From the NCBI GenBank assembly GCA_966211795.1, contig CBIHNW010000025.1, forward strand, positions 1 to 64,000: a DNA stretch of 64,000 nucleotides, read 5' to 3'. The notes beneath the pieces were generated by a model. The model worked only from the letters and a program-made list of their open reading frames with translations. It was not told the origin of the DNA and did no database searches. Source of the stretch: 21-14-0-10-47-8 sp966211795 (GTDB lineage Bacteria; Bdellovibrionota; Bdellovibrionia; Bdellovibrionales; Bdellovibrionaceae). Positions within the stretch are counted from its first letter, which is position 1; every line of letters begins with the position of its first letter. This document shows, in pieces, positions 43,864 through 53,546 of this stretch. The translations under genes and the position numbers were made by a program.

Positions 43864-45663
43864 CTATTTCTTCTCGAGCCTCGTCCAATACTCGCGTTGG
43901 CCGGCGGCTTGCGCTTTAAAAAGATCAAGACCGCTGACGTAGGGCCGGCCATGCCGCAAAGCCCATTCGCGAGCCCGACTGTCTTCGCGGTAATTCAGAT
44001 CCACCAAAATTTCAAAATTCACTTCGGGTGGAAAGTCATCTTCTGGACCGGCGGCCCACACCAACACCTGCACCGAAGCCGGCAAGCTTTGATCCGCGGA
44101 TCGCGGCCGTCGCGTGCGGACTGAGACCGAAATGGCTTGCGGTAAAATTTCTTGAATGGCGCCCAGCGTGCCGCCACCTCCCCAGATCAGAGCCGTCGCC
44201 CCCACGACGGGAACTTGGATGAGCCGACAGGCTTTTTCGATTTGCGCCCGCAGCCCCTTAAGATCCGTGTTATGGCCCGAGACCGTTTTGCTTGCGATCG
44301 ACAAGGTGTTCACCGCCTGCAATCGCTGCGCTTCTGCCGACAACTGATCGCAGGCCTGAAATGCATCGCCTTTAAAAGGCGAGGTCACGGCGGCGGCCGT
44401 CAATCCGAGTGAGATCAAAAATGGCAAGGCTTCTTTAAATTCAGTTTCTTCTAACAAAATCGGCCACACGGGTTGGTTTTTCGCAGCGAAGAATTCAGAT
44501 TGCTCGATCATGGTGCGCGAATGATGGACCGGATTTCCGATCAAGGCCGCAAATGCCTGCGTTTTTTCCTGAGTGCTGAGCCATTCAAACAGCGTCGGCT
44601 GATCGGCGGCCGAGCCATCACTTTCCCGCCAGAAATTGATTTTCTGCCGTCCCTTCAAGTAAAGGCGAAGCCACATCCAGCGTCCGGCGACTCCCGCCGG
44701 CGATCGCGGCAAAACGCTTCGCTGCGATGGATTTTCGCTCTGCCACCTTAAAATTTCTTGGGCTTCCGCCAAGCTCTCGATCACGGGCGCGGCCTTGAGA
44801 TGCTGTCCGGTAGACCCCGCTTTTTCCAGTCTTAACAAAAAGGCCGTCAGATTTTCTCCCGACAGTCTTTCATGACAAGACAAAACCGAGATCTCGTTTG
44901 TTGGACAAGGACCCAGCTCTAGCGCCCAGTCGCTTTCCTGCGTTTGCGATAAATACCGAAGGTGATCCACGGACTTCTTCGGCAAGCGAAAGCTGAGCAG
45001 ACGTTTCTCGTGTGGAACCTTTCGCCACAAAGTCGCATCCAAATCCAAGAGATCATCGCGAATTTCGTACAGAGCACAGCCAAATCGCTGGGCGCAAGTT
45101 TCGAATTTTCGCAGCTGCCACTCTTGCAAAGTGAGAATGCCCTGGGCCGCAAGCTCGATTGGTGATGCGGACCAAAGTTTTTCCTCGATCGGATGCGGCT
45201 GATCCAAGCCTTCTGGCAGCCAGTAGGCCTCGTCGGCCAGGGCCGAATAGATTTTCTGCCGCAGTTCGAATCGTTCCTTAAATTCTTGCAGCGGACTGAC
45301 GCCCGCGTTCAATCGGGGTCGGTCCAAGAAAATGCGGCCGTGCTCGTCACTTTTGCGACGAAGCCAGATGACCTTGAGATCCTTGGACTGGGCGCGGGAC
45401 TGAGCCAGTTGAAATCCGCCCCCGACCGAAAGAACGTAGCTTGGATATGTCGCTTCGATCTCTCGAAAAACCTGTTGCTCGATTTCCCGAAACCTCGTCT
45501 CGCCGATCTCTGGGAAGAGCTTAATGATCGGGGTCTGCAAGCGCTTTTCAATCTCTTGATCGAGATCGAGAAAAGCAGTGGAGCTTGATTGCAAATAGGT
45601 TTTCAGTCTTAGCAGGAACTGGGATTTCCCCACGCCACGGTGGCCGATCACGATCCATTTCAT
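43864..45663 (-). CDS. Trifunctional AroK-AroD-AroE fusion (shikimate kinase, dehydroquinase, shikimate dehydrogenase)
   Basis: 599 residues from the ATG at 45663, with three domains in order. Residues 1-170: shikimate kinase, Walker A GHRGVGKS, FLDLDQEI, RFREIE, VGGGF, and lid IFLDRPRL. Residues about 195-380: type I dehydroquinase-like, YEIRDDLL with Glu, VLSCHE with His, and HLKAAPVI with Schiff-base Lys, then GRWMWLRLYLKGRQKINF and GSAADQPTL. Residues about 385-599: shikimate dehydrogenase, IGNPVHHSR, VTSPFKGDA, AVNTL, GHNTDLKG, GGGGTLGA. It is the last gene of the aromatic operon. Order of chemistry would be dehydratase, reductase, kinase. Confidence 0.85.
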   Translation of the reverse strand: MKWIVIGHRGVGKSQFLLRLKTYLQSSSTAFLDLDQEIEKRLQTPIIKLFPEIGETRFREIEQQVFREIEATYPSYVLSVGGGFQLAQSRAQSKDLKVIWLRRKSDEHGRIFLDRPRLNAGVSPLQEFKERFELRQKIYSALADEAYWLPEGLDQPHPIEEKLWSASPIELAAQGILTLQEWQLRKFETCAQRFGCALYEIRDDLLDLDATLWRKVPHEKRLLSFRLPKKSVDHLRYLSQTQESDWALELGPCPTNEISVLSCHERLSGENLTAFLLRLEKAGSTGQHLKAAPVIESLAEAQEILRWQSENPSQRSVLPRSPAGVAGRWMWLRLYLKGRQKINFWRESDGSAADQPTLFEWLSTQEKTQAFAALIGNPVHHSRTMIEQSEFFAAKNQPVWPILLEETEFKEALPFLISLGLTAAAVTSPFKGDAFQACDQLSAEAQRLQAVNTLSIASKTVSGHNTDLKGLRAQIEKACRLIQVPVVGATALIWGGGGTLGAIQEILPQAISVSVRTRRPRSADQSLPASVQVLVWAAGPEDDFPPEVNFEILVDLNYREDSRAREWALRHGRPYVSGLDLFKAQAAGQREYWTRLEKK

Positions 45664-45667
45664 CGAC

Positions 45668-46756
45668 TCATTCTCCGACAGCAAGTCTTTGGCAAAACTG
45701 AACCAGCTCGTCGATCTTCACATCATGAATGGGACAAAGTCCGGGACGCTGAATGAAAATAAATCGCAGGGCCCCTTGCTTCGACATTTTTTTATCTTTC
45801 AAAAGATAATCGCGAACGTCGATTTTTTCCCGCTGAATGATTTGGACCAAATCCGCCCTCGACGGCAGAAGCTGCATCACCGGAGCCGACTCGAGCTTTT
45901 CCGCCTGAGTCTTCTTGAGCACGCCTTGATCTTTCGATAGCTCAAGCGCGGCGCGAATGCCGAAAGCCACCGCCCGCCCATGCGCGAGCCCCTGGGCGGC
46001 TTCCCATACGTGACCCAAGGTGTGACCCAAATTCAGCAAATGTCGGATCCCTTTTTTCTCGAGCGGGTCGCGTTTGACGATGCGGTATTTGCCTTCAATC
46101 AATTGCGGCAGAAACTTCCAGGCGGTTTCATTGTTGAAGGATTTGATTTTGGAAAACTGCTCCCACAATTTCCCGCCGGTCAAAAGCGCCATTTTGATGG
46201 CCTCGCCAAAAGCTTCCTCGGCCCTTGCTGCCGGTTGCGCCAGCAAGATGGGCTTCACCAGTAATATTTTCCGCGCGGGATAAAAAGTGCCGATCTGATT
46301 TTTAAAGCCGCCGACATTCAAAGCGGTTTTCCCACCATGAGCGGAATCCATCGCCGAAAGCCAAGTGGTCGGTACGTGAACCAAAGGAAGACCGCGCTTC
46401 AGGATGCTAGCGACAAAGCCCGCAAAATCCCCGATGCTACCGCCTCCCAGACCCACAATCTGCACGCCCGACGCATTCATTTGGCTGTGAAGTTCAAGAA
46501 TTTTTTCAAGGCGTGCGGGAAATTCCCGGAGATCTTTCAAGCTCTCGCCGCTTTCAAAGCCGATGCGAAAGGGAAAAGTCTCGATCCACTTTTTCACCTC
46601 ACGCAATGAAGGCTCACCCGACTTTTCAAAATAAGAGTCATAAATTAAAAGACAAGGCCCACCAAAACTTTGCAGGCTTGGCCACTTGGTGAGAAATCGG
46701 ATTTCACTCGCAGTCTTTTCTCTCGCAGTCGATTTCAAGCGGCATCCCCCGAGCAT
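45668..46756 (-). CDS. aroB: 3-dehydroquinate synthase
   Basis: 362 residues; ATG at 46756, though a TTG at 46738 overlapping the upstream stop is also possible. VGLGGGSIGDFAGFVASILKRGLPLVHVPTTWLSAMDSAHGGKTALN is the NAD and metal site, and RHLLNLGHTLGHVWE gives the metal histidines. It cyclises DAHP to 3-dehydroquinate. It overlaps the aminotransferase gene by 22 bases; the fusion gene starts four bases after its stop. Confidence 0.95.
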   Translation of the reverse strand: MLGGCRLKSTAREKTASEIRFLTKWPSLQSFGGPCLLIYDSYFEKSGEPSLREVKKWIETFPFRIGFESGESLKDLREFPARLEKILELHSQMNASGVQIVGLGGGSIGDFAGFVASILKRGLPLVHVPTTWLSAMDSAHGGKTALNVGGFKNQIGTFYPARKILLVKPILLAQPAARAEEAFGEAIKMALLTGGKLWEQFSKIKSFNNETAWKFLPQLIEGKYRIVKRDPLEKKGIRHLLNLGHTLGHVWEAAQGLAHGRAVAFGIRAALELSKDQGVLKKTQAEKLESAPVMQLLPSRADLVQIIQREKIDVRDYLLKDKKMSKQGALRFIFIQRPGLCPIHDVKIDELVQFCQRLAVGE

Positions 46757-47925
46757 CGAGGCTTTTCCGCGAAAAACTCGTTCAAACGCAGGGATAATTT
46801 TTGGAGATCAGAATCGGACAACGTGATGGACATGCGCAGATGCAAAGGCATCCCGAAGGCTTCACCCGGCATGCAGGCGATCCCTTTCTTTTGCAAAAGG
46901 TCTTCCGCCACCTGCACCGAAGTGCGCGAGGCATCTTTCAAACGAATCCAGAGATAAAAAGCCCCTTGCGAAGTGTAGACTTGGATGTGCGGAATCTGTT
47001 GCAGCTCGCGCGAGATCCATTGATGGCGATCCTTCATTTTCATTTTTAAATCTCGCACGAATTGATCACCAGACGCCAGCGCCTTCTCGGTCGCTTTTTG
47101 AATAAAGTCCGGAGTGCAGGTGAGACTTTGACTGAAAAACTGATTCAGTTTTCGAATGCATTCCGGATGCGCCGCAATCCATCCCATGCGCCATCCCGTC
47201 ATCGCATAGCTTTTTGAGACGCCGTGGACGATGATCAATCGCGCTTTTAATTCTTCATCCGCCACGTCCAGAAGACTGGGAGCGCGCGAAGCTTCATCAA
47301 AATTCAATTGATTGTAGATATCATCACAGATCACCATCACGTCGGGATGATCTTTCAAAACCTCTGCCAATGCCTGCAGTTCTGTTTTCGAATACACAGC
47401 GCCCGATGGATTGTTGGGCGAGTTCAGAATCAGCACGCGAGATTTTTCATTCAATCCGCGCTTTAAAACATCAGGGCTCAGTTTGTATTCAGAATCCGGC
47501 GGCAAGATCCGAACGCTGGCACGCGCCATTTCTGCCAGCTGCTGATAGCTCACCCAATAGGGAGCCGGAATCAGGACCTCGTCACCCGCATCACACAGAA
47601 TCTGCATCAAGGCATAAAGTCCGAATTTCGATCCGGGCGTGATCAGAATCTGTTCGGGGGTGTAGGTCGCCTGATAAACTTTTTGAAACCAGTTTGCCAC
47701 CGCTTGCCGAGTGCTAAGAAGACCTTGCGCTGATCCGTACCGAGAGGTCTCTGTCATCACCTGATGGGCCAATGCTTGCTTAATCTCAAGATCGACATCA
47801 CCATCAGGCTCGCCCACCGACGCCAAAATGATGTCTTCACCTTTCGCTTTGAGCTCTTGCGCTTTCAGCGTGGTGGTCATCGTTGGCGAGGCCGTTAAGT
47901 TTTGTGCCATCTTCGAGAACTTCAC
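46735..47925 (-). CDS. Aspartate/aromatic aminotransferase (class I PLP)
   Basis: 396 residues from a GTG at 47925 whose TG overlaps the aroC stop, behind GGAGGG; ATG at 47910 is an alternative. SVGEPDGDVD, SPNNPSGAVY, CDDIYNQL and GVSKSYAMTGWRMG (PLP-binding Lys) are class I aminotransferase motifs. Location in the shikimate operon suggests transamination of prephenate, phenylpyruvate or hydroxyphenylpyruvate, completing tyrosine and phenylalanine. Substrate preference is inference. Confidence 0.9.
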   Translation of the reverse strand: MKFSKMAQNLTASPTMTTTLKAQELKAKGEDIILASVGEPDGDVDLEIKQALAHQVMTETSRYGSAQGLLSTRQAVANWFQKVYQATYTPEQILITPGSKFGLYALMQILCDAGDEVLIPAPYWVSYQQLAEMARASVRILPPDSEYKLSPDVLKRGLNEKSRVLILNSPNNPSGAVYSKTELQALAEVLKDHPDVMVICDDIYNQLNFDEASRAPSLLDVADEELKARLIIVHGVSKSYAMTGWRMGWIAAHPECIRKLNQFFSQSLTCTPDFIQKATEKALASGDQFVRDLKMKMKDRHQWISRELQQIPHIQVYTSQGAFYLWIRLKDASRTSVQVAEDLLQKKGIACMPGEAFGMPLHLRMSITLSDSDLQKLSLRLNEFFAEKPRCSGDAA

Positions 47926-48977
47926 ACGCCCTCCGCGGCGATTCGATCTTGGCGCGCCCACAGGACGTGATCCGCCATCACCATCCAGGCCATTGATTCA
48001 AGAACCGGAATGGCACGAATGACGATGCAGGGGTCATGTCGACCCTTTTTCGCCGCATCCAAAACGGTGGATGTGGGTTTAAAAAACACGCGAAATAAAA
48101 TGGGCTCGCCCGAGCTGATGCCGCCGCGGATGCCGCCGTAATGTCGCTGGTCTTGCTGGCGATGAAACTGCGAACCTTCAGCTTCAGTCACGTCGCGACC
48201 ATCACCCAATTCGACCCCGGCCGTCGCGCCGACACTCATAAATGCCGAGGCCATGTCCGCTTTTAATTTGTGAAATACGGGTTGGCCTAAGCCCGGGAAC
48301 GGATTGGAAATGAAAACTTCGACTTCGCCGCCATAGCTGCGACCTTCCGTTTTTGCTTTCAATAAAAGGTCTTCGATCAAAATATTTTTTTCGGCATTCG
48401 GCATGCGCGAAGAAAACTGATCCACCCGCAATTGGCCGCTGCCGAGATCAGATTCGATTTTCAAGATCTCTTGATCATTCAAGGCGTGCGAAGCGATGCG
48501 GGTCGCAAACGCAAAAACCTGCATCTGCGGGCAAAGCTCTTTCAAAATCATCTGTGCAACTGCGCCGCCGATCACGCGCGACAATGTTTCCCGTCCCGAC
48601 GACCGACCACCGCCGCGATGATCGGAATGCCCAAACTTGAGCCGCCACAGATCATCGGCATGCCCCGGACGGGGTTGAAAGGCGATTTCTTTGTAATCTT
48701 CCGAACGGGTGTCTTTGTTGCGAACGATGATCGCAATTGGTGTCCCGAGCGTTTTTCCCTCGAAAACCCCGCTTAATACTTCGGGTCGGTCTTCTTCATT
48801 TCGAGGCGAGACGATCGAATTCTGACCAGGTCGTCGGCGCGCCAACTCTTTTTCCAAAAGGTCCATATCAAAGGGCACACCGGCCGGGCAGCCTTCGATG
48901 ATGGCACCTAAGGCCACCCCGTGGCTTTCGCCAAAACTGGTGATTTGAAATCGGCTGCCGAAAGTATTTGCTGACAC
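47922..48977 (-). CDS. aroC: Chorismate synthase
   Basis: 351 residues. FGESHGVALGAIIEGCPAGVP, RRPGQNSIVSPRNEEDRPEVLSGVFEG, DHRGGGRSSGRETLSRVIGG and MSVGATAGVELGDG are the AroC signature blocks for flavin and EPSP binding. It converts EPSP to chorismate with reduced FMN. No alternative start is needed. Confidence 0.96.
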   Translation of the reverse strand: MSANTFGSRFQITSFGESHGVALGAIIEGCPAGVPFDMDLLEKELARRRPGQNSIVSPRNEEDRPEVLSGVFEGKTLGTPIAIIVRNKDTRSEDYKEIAFQPRPGHADDLWRLKFGHSDHRGGGRSSGRETLSRVIGGAVAQMILKELCPQMQVFAFATRIASHALNDQEILKIESDLGSGQLRVDQFSSRMPNAEKNILIEDLLLKAKTEGRSYGGEVEVFISNPFPGLGQPVFHKLKADMASAFMSVGATAGVELGDGRDVTEAEGSQFHRQQDQRHYGGIRGGISSGEPILFRVFFKPTSTVLDAAKKGRHDPCIVIRAIPVLESMAWMVMADHVLWARQDRIAAEGV

Positions 48978-49007
48978 TTGATGCCTCTCTCTTGTTGAAC
49001 GACCGCT

Positions 49008-50210
49008 CTAGGCCGCCACCTTCTGCTGATCGATGATCTGCCAAAACTCGGGAAAACTTTTGTGCACGACTTCGGGATGCAGAATCTGGATCGATGAGGT
49101 CTGTGACGCCACCAATGCCGCGGCAAACGCCAACCGATGATCATGATCCGTATCATAGGAAAATGAGCTGGTCGGCATCACCAATCGCGCCGGTGGATGA
49201 ACTTCCATTCCGTCCGGCAGGATCTTCGTTTGCACCCCGAGATGGCCAAGCAGTTCCGCCGTCTTCTGGATGCGATTGGATTCTTTAAACACCAAGTGCG
49301 GAGCCCCATCCAATCGGGACGGACCCTTCGCGAAAGCGCACAAGGTTGCAAGCACCGGAAAAAGATCCGGGCACTCGTTCAAATTCCAATGCACACCTTG
49401 CAATGATACCAGACCCGGAGTTTTTTGAAAGATGCGAACATGATCCGCTCCCGTCTCGACGCCGGCTCCCATTTTTTCGAGGATTTGCACAAACACCTTA
49501 TCGGGTTGCAAGCTCTGAAAGGGGAAACTGCGAAACGTGGCCTCGCCATTCAAAGCGGCATAGGCCGCGATCGCGAAGCTTGAGCTTAAATCGCTTTCAA
49601 TTTGGTACTGCCGAATCTGCACCTTCGAGTGAGCTGGGATCAAAACACCCTTCTCAAAATTTTCCAGGCGCATGCCAAAGTCCTTCACGACCTGGGTCGA
49701 CATCTGCCAATACCCTTCAGAAACGCCGGTCTGATCCCATTCGATCTTCAACGGAAAGTCCAGGTCCCAGGCATTGAGCAAAATGCCCGAGACAAACTGG
49801 CTTGATTTTTCGCGATTCACGCGAAGGCTCAGTTTTGGTTTTTGCCACCCGCGGCTGTGAATGATCAACCGATCGGTTTGAATTTCGATTCGCACACCGA
49901 GCTGCTTTAAAATCTCGACCAGATCTTCTTGCGGCCGACTGAGAAGTCGGGGCGTGCCTTTCAAAATATGCACGCCGGGGATTCTGGACGCTCGCAAAGC
50001 CAAGAACCGCAACACGGTGCCGGCACTGCCGCAGTCGTAAATTGACTCGCGCTGCAGACGCGCGAAGGCTTCTTTCATCTTCAAGACGTCATCACAGGTC
50101 GACTCGCCCTTCAGGACGACCGAAGGCGCGTAAGAGCCGCAGATCAACGCTCGGTTGAAGTGCGACTTGGAAGCCGGGATGACGCCGTCATAGCGAAAAA
50201 GGCTTGGCAT
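49008..50210 (-). CDS. aroA: EPSP synthase (3-phosphoshikimate 1-carboxyvinyltransferase)
   Basis: 400 residues; ATG at 50210 overlaps the DAHP synthase stop (ATGA). IPASKSHFNRALI, the DCGSAGTVLRFLA motif, PRPQEDL-type segment LLSRPQEDLVEIL and DHRLAFAAAL near the end are AroA marks, covering phosphoshikimate and PEP sites. Some usual residues vary, for example the first motif, so glyphosate sensitivity class cannot be stated. Confidence 0.9.
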   Translation of the reverse strand: MPSLFRYDGVIPASKSHFNRALICGSYAPSVVLKGESTCDDVLKMKEAFARLQRESIYDCGSAGTVLRFLALRASRIPGVHILKGTPRLLSRPQEDLVEILKQLGVRIEIQTDRLIIHSRGWQKPKLSLRVNREKSSQFVSGILLNAWDLDFPLKIEWDQTGVSEGYWQMSTQVVKDFGMRLENFEKGVLIPAHSKVQIRQYQIESDLSSSFAIAAYAALNGEATFRSFPFQSLQPDKVFVQILEKMGAGVETGADHVRIFQKTPGLVSLQGVHWNLNECPDLFPVLATLCAFAKGPSRLDGAPHLVFKESNRIQKTAELLGHLGVQTKILPDGMEVHPPARLVMPTSSFSYDTDHDHRLAFAAALVASQTSSIQILHPEVVHKSFPEFWQIIDQQKVAA

Positions 50211-51259
50211 CAGGCCGCCTTTTTCTTTGGAATTTCGGTGACCACATTGCGATCCAATGCCGTCCCCATCGCTTTCAAGCGGGCCATCAGTTGCGAAAAA
50301 TCCGTCGGCAATAAAGCTTGCGGACCATCTGACAATGCCTCTTCGGGTTTGTCATGCACCTCGACGATCAAGGCATCCCCACCGGCCGCCATTCCGGCCA
50401 AGGCCATTGGTGACACCAAGTTTCGATATCCGGTTCCGTGACTGGGGTCGACGACGATCGGCAGATGCGTGAGCGATTTCAAAATCGGAATCGCGTTCAA
50501 ATCCAGCGTGTTTCTGGAATATTGAGTGTCGAAAGTGCGGATGCCCCTTTCGCATAGAAGGACCTTGCGGTTGCCGCCTGCCAGAATGTACTCGGCGCTC
50601 ATCAACCATTCTTCGATGGTCGAAGACATGCCCCGCTTCAGCATCACGGGCTTATCGATCTGACCCAGCTCTTTTAAGAGCGAAAAATTTTGCATATTGC
50701 GCGCACCGATTTGGATGATGTCGACATAATCCATCATCATCTTCAGGCCTTCTGAATCCATGGCTTCGGAAATCACCGGCATGCCGGTTTCCTCGGACGC
50801 CATTTTCAGGATCTGCAGACCTTTCTCACCCATTCCTTGAAATGAATACGGCGAGCTTCGGGGTTTGAAGGCTCCCCCGCGTAAAACCGTGGCCCCCGCC
50901 TTGCGAACCGCGCGCGCAATGCGCATGGTTTGATCTTCACTTTCGACCGAGCAAGGTCCCGCCATCACGATCAACGAGCCAGCCCCCCCGATCTCGAGGC
51001 CCTTGACTTGAATCTTGGTGCCCTCGGGATTTGCCTGTTTGCTGGCAAGCTTGAAAGGTTTTGAAACGCGAAACACGCTTTCGATAAAGGGAAAGGTCTC
51101 AAATTCCTTGAGCTGAATTTTCTCTGTCTTCCCGAGCAAACTGATGGTGCACTGATTTTGTCCTTCGACCACATGGGCTTTCAAACCCAGTTTCTCGATC
51201 TTCTGCACGACTTCGGCAATTTGTTCTTTGGTCACGTTCTGTTTGGTGACAATGATCAC
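50210..51259 (-). CDS. DAHP synthase with N-terminal ferredoxin-like regulatory domain
   Basis: 349 residues from GTG 51259, which overlaps the upstream stop (GTGA) and follows GGGGG. The first 70 residues (VIIVTKQNVTKEQIAEVVQKIEK...) form the ferredoxin-like domain of Thermotoga-type DAHP synthases, a Phe/Tyr feedback site. Core marks: MAGPCSVES, RGGAFKPRSSPYSFQG, LKRGMSSTIEEW, LCERGIRTFDT, VDPSHGTG. It joins PEP and erythrose-4-phosphate, the first pathway step. Family TIGR01361 is my best match. Confidence 0.93.
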   Translation of the reverse strand: MIIVTKQNVTKEQIAEVVQKIEKLGLKAHVVEGQNQCTISLLGKTEKIQLKEFETFPFIESVFRVSKPFKLASKQANPEGTKIQVKGLEIGGAGSLIVMAGPCSVESEDQTMRIARAVRKAGATVLRGGAFKPRSSPYSFQGMGEKGLQILKMASEETGMPVISEAMDSEGLKMMMDYVDIIQIGARNMQNFSLLKELGQIDKPVMLKRGMSSTIEEWLMSAEYILAGGNRKVLLCERGIRTFDTQYSRNTLDLNAIPILKSLTHLPIVVDPSHGTGYRNLVSPMALAGMAAGGDALIVEVHDKPEEALSDGPQALLPTDFSQLMARLKAMGTALDRNVVTEIPKKKAA

Positions 51260-52509
51260 GAGGCCCCCTTTTTCTGTTTGAGACTTTGAAATTGATGGTA
51301 AAACTGATTGGCCTCGATGAAGAGGCTTTGCTGCTGATCCTTCACATCCTGCGATTGGCTTTGGCAGGATTGAAGCTCTTGCACCAGCTGCGCCAAGGCC
51401 GTCTGCACGGCCTGGTGATTGCTGTTTAAAATGGATTCCCAAATGGTGAACGAAGATCCACTGACCCGCAACAAGTCACTGATCACACCCGGAAAAAATT
51501 CAGGATTTTGCGCGAACGATTTGTCTTTCAAACACACGGCCATCACGCTCGATAAAAGCTGCGGCAGGTGACTGGTCCACGCCAAAGCTTCGTCGTGCTC
51601 GTGAGCCTGGGTCCAAAACGGACGAGCACCCACAGCCAAAGCCAAAGCTTCACAGGTGGCTTTGCAGGAATCGCTGACGGACCCGGAAGCGGTCCAACAA
51701 AAAACTTTGTTATAAAAAAGCATGCTATCGGCGTTCTGAAAGCCCGAAACCTCTTTGCCGGCCAGCGGGTGACCGCCAACATAGACAAATGAACTTGGTT
51801 TTTCTTTCTGTCTTCGCAGATAGGTTTTCTGCATCAGCTCTTTGGTGCTACCGAGATCCAAAACCAAAGCGCCGTTTGGAAATGGAAATTCTAACAGGTA
51901 CTGCGCATTGATGTCGACCGAAGCGGCCAGCACATAGATCGCGGCCGGATGCATGTGCGATGGATCCGTAATAAAATGCAAATTGGAAAACTGATTCTCT
52001 TCTTTCCACTGAAGAAAGCTTGCCAGCGGCAATCCCGGATCAAGCACTTCGAATCGCCAATGCGGCAGAGCTTCGCTTAACGCTAAATAGAAGCTTGCCC
52101 CCAGAAGACCAAATCCGCAAAGCGCCACCGTCTGACTTTTTGAAAAATCAAGATGCGCTTTCTCGACCATGGTTTCGACCAGGGCCTTTTGCACATGAGC
52201 GCCTTCTAAAAAGCGAAAGCGCTCCACCAGGGTCATAAACAAAGCTTCCATCTCAGAAGGAGACAGCGGTCCTTCGCTACCAGCAGCCTGACGGACCTTT
52301 TGGCGGATGCGACCCTCGCGGGCCGGATCGTAAATCGGCATCTGGCGTGCACGCTTGTACTCGCCGACCGAAAACACCAGCTGAGCACGCTCTTTGAGCA
52401 AAGCGAAAAGTTGCTGATCCACGCGGTCGATACCCTGGCGCAGGTCTTCCAAATTCAGATCCTGAGCCGAATGCTGCCCGGGCACTTTGGCTTTGAGCGC
52501 AAAAGTCAT
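51256..52509 (-). CDS. tyrA: Chorismate mutase-prephenate dehydrogenase (T-protein-like)
   Basis: 417 residues. Residues 20-105 form an AroQ chorismate mutase: LRQGIDRVDQQLFALLKERAQLV, Y.RARQMPIYDPAREGRI. Residues 125-400 form a prephenate dehydrogenase: CGFGLLGASFY, DLGSTKELM, GGHPLAGKEVSGF, HEHDEALAWTSHLPQLL. It converts chorismate to hydroxyphenylpyruvate for tyrosine. It leads the minus-strand aromatic operon; 265 bases upstream are intergenic. Confidence 0.93.
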   Translation of the reverse strand: MTFALKAKVPGQHSAQDLNLEDLRQGIDRVDQQLFALLKERAQLVFSVGEYKRARQMPIYDPAREGRIRQKVRQAAGSEGPLSPSEMEALFMTLVERFRFLEGAHVQKALVETMVEKAHLDFSKSQTVALCGFGLLGASFYLALSEALPHWRFEVLDPGLPLASFLQWKEENQFSNLHFITDPSHMHPAAIYVLAASVDINAQYLLEFPFPNGALVLDLGSTKELMQKTYLRRQKEKPSSFVYVGGHPLAGKEVSGFQNADSMLFYNKVFCWTASGSVSDSCKATCEALALAVGARPFWTQAHEHDEALAWTSHLPQLLSSVMAVCLKDKSFAQNPEFFPGVISDLLRVSGSSFTIWESILNSNHQAVQTALAQLVQELQSCQSQSQDVKDQQQSLFIEANQFYHQFQSLKQKKGAS

Positions 52510-52774
52510 TGCAATCTCCCAATGGTTTTCGAGGGTAATGAGTCTCTTTCGGTGGATTCAGCCCAGAGTTAAAGAACCCTCGGCGAAAATGATGAGGCCA
52601 AACTGTCTACGCCGTCGACACATTCACCAACCTCGAAGCATTTGGATTTGAGAATGAAAATAGCCCCGATCGTCAAAAACCTCGTCAAAAGTTTTTTAAA
52701 ATTCTCAGAATGAAAATCGGCACTATTTGATAATCATGCGATGACTTGATAAATTATTTTTATAATCCCCGCGT

Positions 52775-53353
52775 TCAAAAACAGTCCTTCGCCAAAAAGT
52801 CGATGTGTTCGCGAATATCCTTGGGCCACGTCTGCACCATGCGATCAAAGGTCTTTCGATCATTGGCAAAAAGGCTGCGAAGGGCCTCTTCGTAATTTGG
52901 AAAATCACCCGCCTTGGTCGTCATGAATTTATAAGTCGCGTTTTGCGATTGACGAATTTCGTCTTTCACCCGACTTTTCTTTCGCGCCTCTTCGACCAAT
53001 TTTCGCAACGTCACCGAAGCTCCACCCGGTTGGGTCGCAAGCCACTCCCACTGGTTTGGCAAAAGCCCAATTTCCCTCGAGACCACGCCCAGCTTCGGTC
53101 TGCCGGGGCCGACCTTCTTTTCTGGATTCTGCCTTTCCATCTCAGCCTGCAGGCGCTCGAGAAGTGTCTCGGACTTTCGCCGCAAATCGATCTCCACCAG
53201 CTCGCTGGTTTGGTTATCGAACAGTTCAATCTCGGCTTCTTTGTTTTTCTTCAAGTACTCGAGACTTTTTTCCACCACGCTCAGCAGATGTCCGCTGCCG
53301 ACTTTCTTATTGCCGGCAAATGCCGTGCATTCCCGATCTATTCTTGGCTCCAT
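52775..53353 (-). CDS. DUF2239 family protein, candidate DNA-binding repressor
   Basis: 192 residues of the DUF2239 family. The middle GPGRPKLGVVSREIGLLPNQWEWLATQPGGASVTLRKLVEEARKKS combines an AT-hook-like GRPKLG with an LLP..WEWL..QPGG...LRKLV helix pair that could bind DNA. The start is well placed behind AGAGGGG. Its own promoter (53377-53417) has two ACCCGGGT sites; the same site and layout occur at 62668-62722 before the methyltransferase. Hence autoregulated repression is a good hypothesis. Regulation is inferred from the DNA, not proven. Confidence 0.85.
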   Translation of the reverse strand: MEPRIDRECTAFAGNKKVGSGHLLSVVEKSLEYLKKNKEAEIELFDNQTSELVEIDLRRKSETLLERLQAEMERQNPEKKVGPGRPKLGVVSREIGLLPNQWEWLATQPGGASVTLRKLVEEARKKSRVKDEIRQSQNATYKFMTTKAGDFPNYEEALRSLFANDRKTFDRMVQTWPKDIREHIDFLAKDCF

Positions 53354-53376
53354 AAGGACCCCTCTTTCTGCTTTTA

Positions 53377-53417
53377 ATATTACCCGGGTCTTATTAGCTT
53401 GTCAATATCACCCGGGT
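53377..53417 (-). promoter_or_regulatory. Promoter with paired ACCCGGGT operators of DUF2239 gene
   Basis: On the minus strand TTGACA (53405-53400), 17-base spacer and TAATAT (53382-53377) form a near-consensus sigma-70 promoter. ACCCGGGT occurs at 53382-53389, touching the -10, and at 53410-53417, four bases upstream of the -35. Both are flanked by AT-rich imperfect palindromes of the type AATAT-n-ACCCGGGT-n-ATATT. A bound repressor would clash with polymerase. Confidence 0.85.
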
Positions 53418-53546
53418 CATATTATCCCCGCGCCCTTCATCCTGCCAATTCTGGGCAATTTTCCAAATGTTTGTCAGGCTCTAAGCCTCAACTGGCGCCT
53501 CACCCCTTGGCACGATTTGCATTCCCTCTGAGCCCGAGAGGTTTTT

